The notes under the pieces: model-generated
Seen by the model: the letters and a program-made list of their open reading frames with translations, nothing else
Database searches by the model: none
What the model was told of the DNA's origin: nothing
From: JBLHUT01 sp047629975
Lineage (GTDB): Bacteria > Pseudomonadota > Alphaproteobacteria > Rhodobacterales > Rhodobacteraceae
Length of the DNA: 6,183 nucleotides
Assembly: GCA_047629975.1 (NCBI GenBank)
Contig: JBLHUT010000214.1
Coordinates: forward strand, 1 to 6,183
Direction of reading: 5' to 3'
Position numbers and translations under genes: made by a program
Shown here: positions 5,031-6,183 of the stretch, in pieces
Layout of the letters: each line of letters starts with the position of its first letter
How positions within the stretch are numbered: position 1 is the first letter of the stretch

Positions 5031-6183
5031 TCAGCTCTTTTTGCGGCGGGCAAGCCATTGCTCGAGGCGCGACAGGATATCGTCGGCAATCGCCTCGTCC
5101 TCGATCTCCTGAATTGCCTCGGCCAAAAACGCCAGAACCAAAAGGTCGGTTGCCGCATCTTCGGGCACACCGCGTGACCGCAGATAAAACAGCCCCTCGT
5201 CGTCGATGGCACCTGTGGTTGATCCGTGGCTGCACACAACATCGTCGGCGTAGATTTCCAACTCCGGCTTGGCAAGGAACTGACTGTCCTCATCCAGCAA
5301 AAGCGCCTGACTAAGCTGGTAGCCGTCAGTCTTTTGCGCCCCCTGCTTCACAAGGATCTTACCCTGAAACACGCCGGTCGCACCGTTGCGCAGCACCTTT
5401 TTGAAAACCTGACGGCTTTCGCAATGCTCTGCGTCGTGGGTGACGAAAACCGTGTCATCGTGCACAAACGTCCCGTCGCCCGCGCAGGCACCGGCAATAT
5501 GCGCCTTTGCGTTGTCACCGACAAACTCGATCACCGCCTCGTTGCGCGTCAGCACACCGTTGACTGTCAACGTGAAGGACTTGAACACCGCGTTTGCCGC
5601 GAGACGCGCAAAGACGTGCGTGACCGCACGGCGCTCGTGGTCGCGCCCTTGCCCACGAACATGGTGAAAGGCACCACCATCGGCGATGTCGACCTCAAGG
5701 CATTTGTTGCAACGCGCAGCTGCCGGACCGTTCTCCAGAAGCGTCAGGTCAGCCCCCGCCTCGATCTTGATCACGTGATGCAAAATCGCGTCCGAAGTCT
5801 CTGATTTGTGCAGATAGATCAGGTTAACAGGCTTGGCTGCACGTCCTGTGGCACGAATGCAGATACCTTGTGTTGCATACCCCGTATTCAGCGCGGCCAA
5901 CGGGCGCGCCACCGGCGTTTGCCCGTTCGTTTCAAGCACACCGTACAGATCGCGCGCCCAGTGGATATCGCGGTCCATCGCGTCGCTCAAAAGCGAGATT
6001 TCCACGCCGCCGAGGGCCGGATCATCAGACGCGTCAGCATCAAATACCCCGTCCACAAAAACCAGCTTTACCCGGTCAATCGTGTCGAACAATGGCACCT
6101 CGTCAGCATCGAACAATGCCGCCGATGGCGCCTGTGGAACCACCAAAGTGTCGGGCTGCGTGTAGCGCCAGTATTCGTCGCGG
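5031..6183 (-). CDS. sufD: SufD, Fe-S cluster assembly scaffold subunit (N-terminus missing)
   Basis: Component of the SufBCD complex, in which SufD pairs with SufB and the ATPase SufC to build Fe-S clusters. 383 residues are visible. The frame stays open to the window edge, where it reads RDEYWRYTQPDT, the conserved early segment of SufD. The true start therefore lies outside, probably some 40 codons upstream, and the TTG at 6146 is not the start. The C-terminal half shows the family pattern: HDAEHCESRQVFKKV, then GVFQGKILV, then VCSHGSTTGAIDDEGLFYLRSRGV. The histidine of CSHGS (visible residue 319) corresponds to the conserved SufD histidine near the SufB-SufD interface. An acidic helix and a basic tail (LEQWLARRKKS) end the protein. 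The stop is 3 bp before the next gene. SufB would be the main confusion, but SufB has an ENRAEG-type cysteine motif layout and greater length. Confidence 0.95.
   Translation of the reverse strand, partial: RDEYWRYTQPDTLVVPQAPSAALFDADEVPLFDTIDRVKLVFVDGVFDADASDDPALGGVEISLLSDAMDRDIHWARDLYGVLETNGQTPVARPLAALNTGYATQGICIRATGRAAKPVNLIYLHKSETSDAILHHVIKIEAGADLTLLENGPAAARCNKCLEVDIADGGAFHHVRGQGRDHERRAVTHVFARLAANAVFKSFTLTVNGVLTRNEAVIEFVGDNAKAHIAGACAGDGTFVHDDTVFVTHDAEHCESRQVFKKVLRNGATGVFQGKILVKQGAQKTDGYQLSQALLLDEDSQFLAKPELEIYADDVVCSHGSTTGAIDDEGLFYLRSRGVPEDAATDLLVLAFLAEAIQEIEDEAIADDILSRLEQWLARRKKS

Noticed and set aside
5226..5804. 192-codon open frame on the plus strand
   Set aside because: It is antisense to the clearly identified sufD and has no family motif.

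Overview
The window looks like chromosomal DNA of an alphaproteobacterium, most likely of the Roseobacter/Rhodobacteraceae group. The reasons are the moderately high GC with GC-rich third positions, a SUF operon with YIP1-type membrane genes between sufD and sufS, and two proteins with the LHLGAHKTAS-type sulfotransferase-like P-loop common in that family. This taxonomic call comes from gene content and remembered family patterns, not from a search.

Layout. Positions 1-39 hold the last codons of a plus-strand gene with a hydrophobic C-terminus. They are followed by short inverted repeats and a rho-independent terminator (164-188). Positions 189-669 contain no gene I can support, only a GC-rich inverted repeat and an 11-bp direct repeat. 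A complete tRNA-Arg(CCG) lies on the minus strand at 670-746, with a plausible sigma70-type promoter just upstream. Every convincing protein gene from 792 to the right edge is on the minus strand, so transcription runs from high to low coordinates. In that order they are: sufD (N-terminus cut by the window edge), two short YIP1-family membrane proteins, sufS, a 93-bp gap, and two tandem sulfotransferase-like paralogues that end 45 bp before the tRNA gene.

How the genes work together. SufS takes sulfur from cysteine as a persulfide. SufD is the non-catalytic-looking partner in the SufBCD scaffold on which Fe-S clusters are built. The junctions sufD-yip-yip-sufS are 3 bp, 25 bp and an 8-bp overlap, which indicates one operon. 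The two YIP1 proteins share a helix-FGG-helix-Trp pattern and would put a membrane component inside an otherwise cytosolic pathway. The sulfotransferase-like pair is separated from sufS by a gap with a candidate promoter and a perfect 10-bp inverted repeat, one arm of which touches the ribosome binding site. It may therefore be a separately controlled accessory module. There is no evidence that it takes part in Fe-S assembly.

The parts most worth a second look are the YIP1 pair inside the suf operon, the tandem sulfotransferase-like paralogues with a changed 3'-phosphate motif in the second copy, the inverted repeat in the sufS-distal gap, and the structured segment that ends in the terminator near the left edge.
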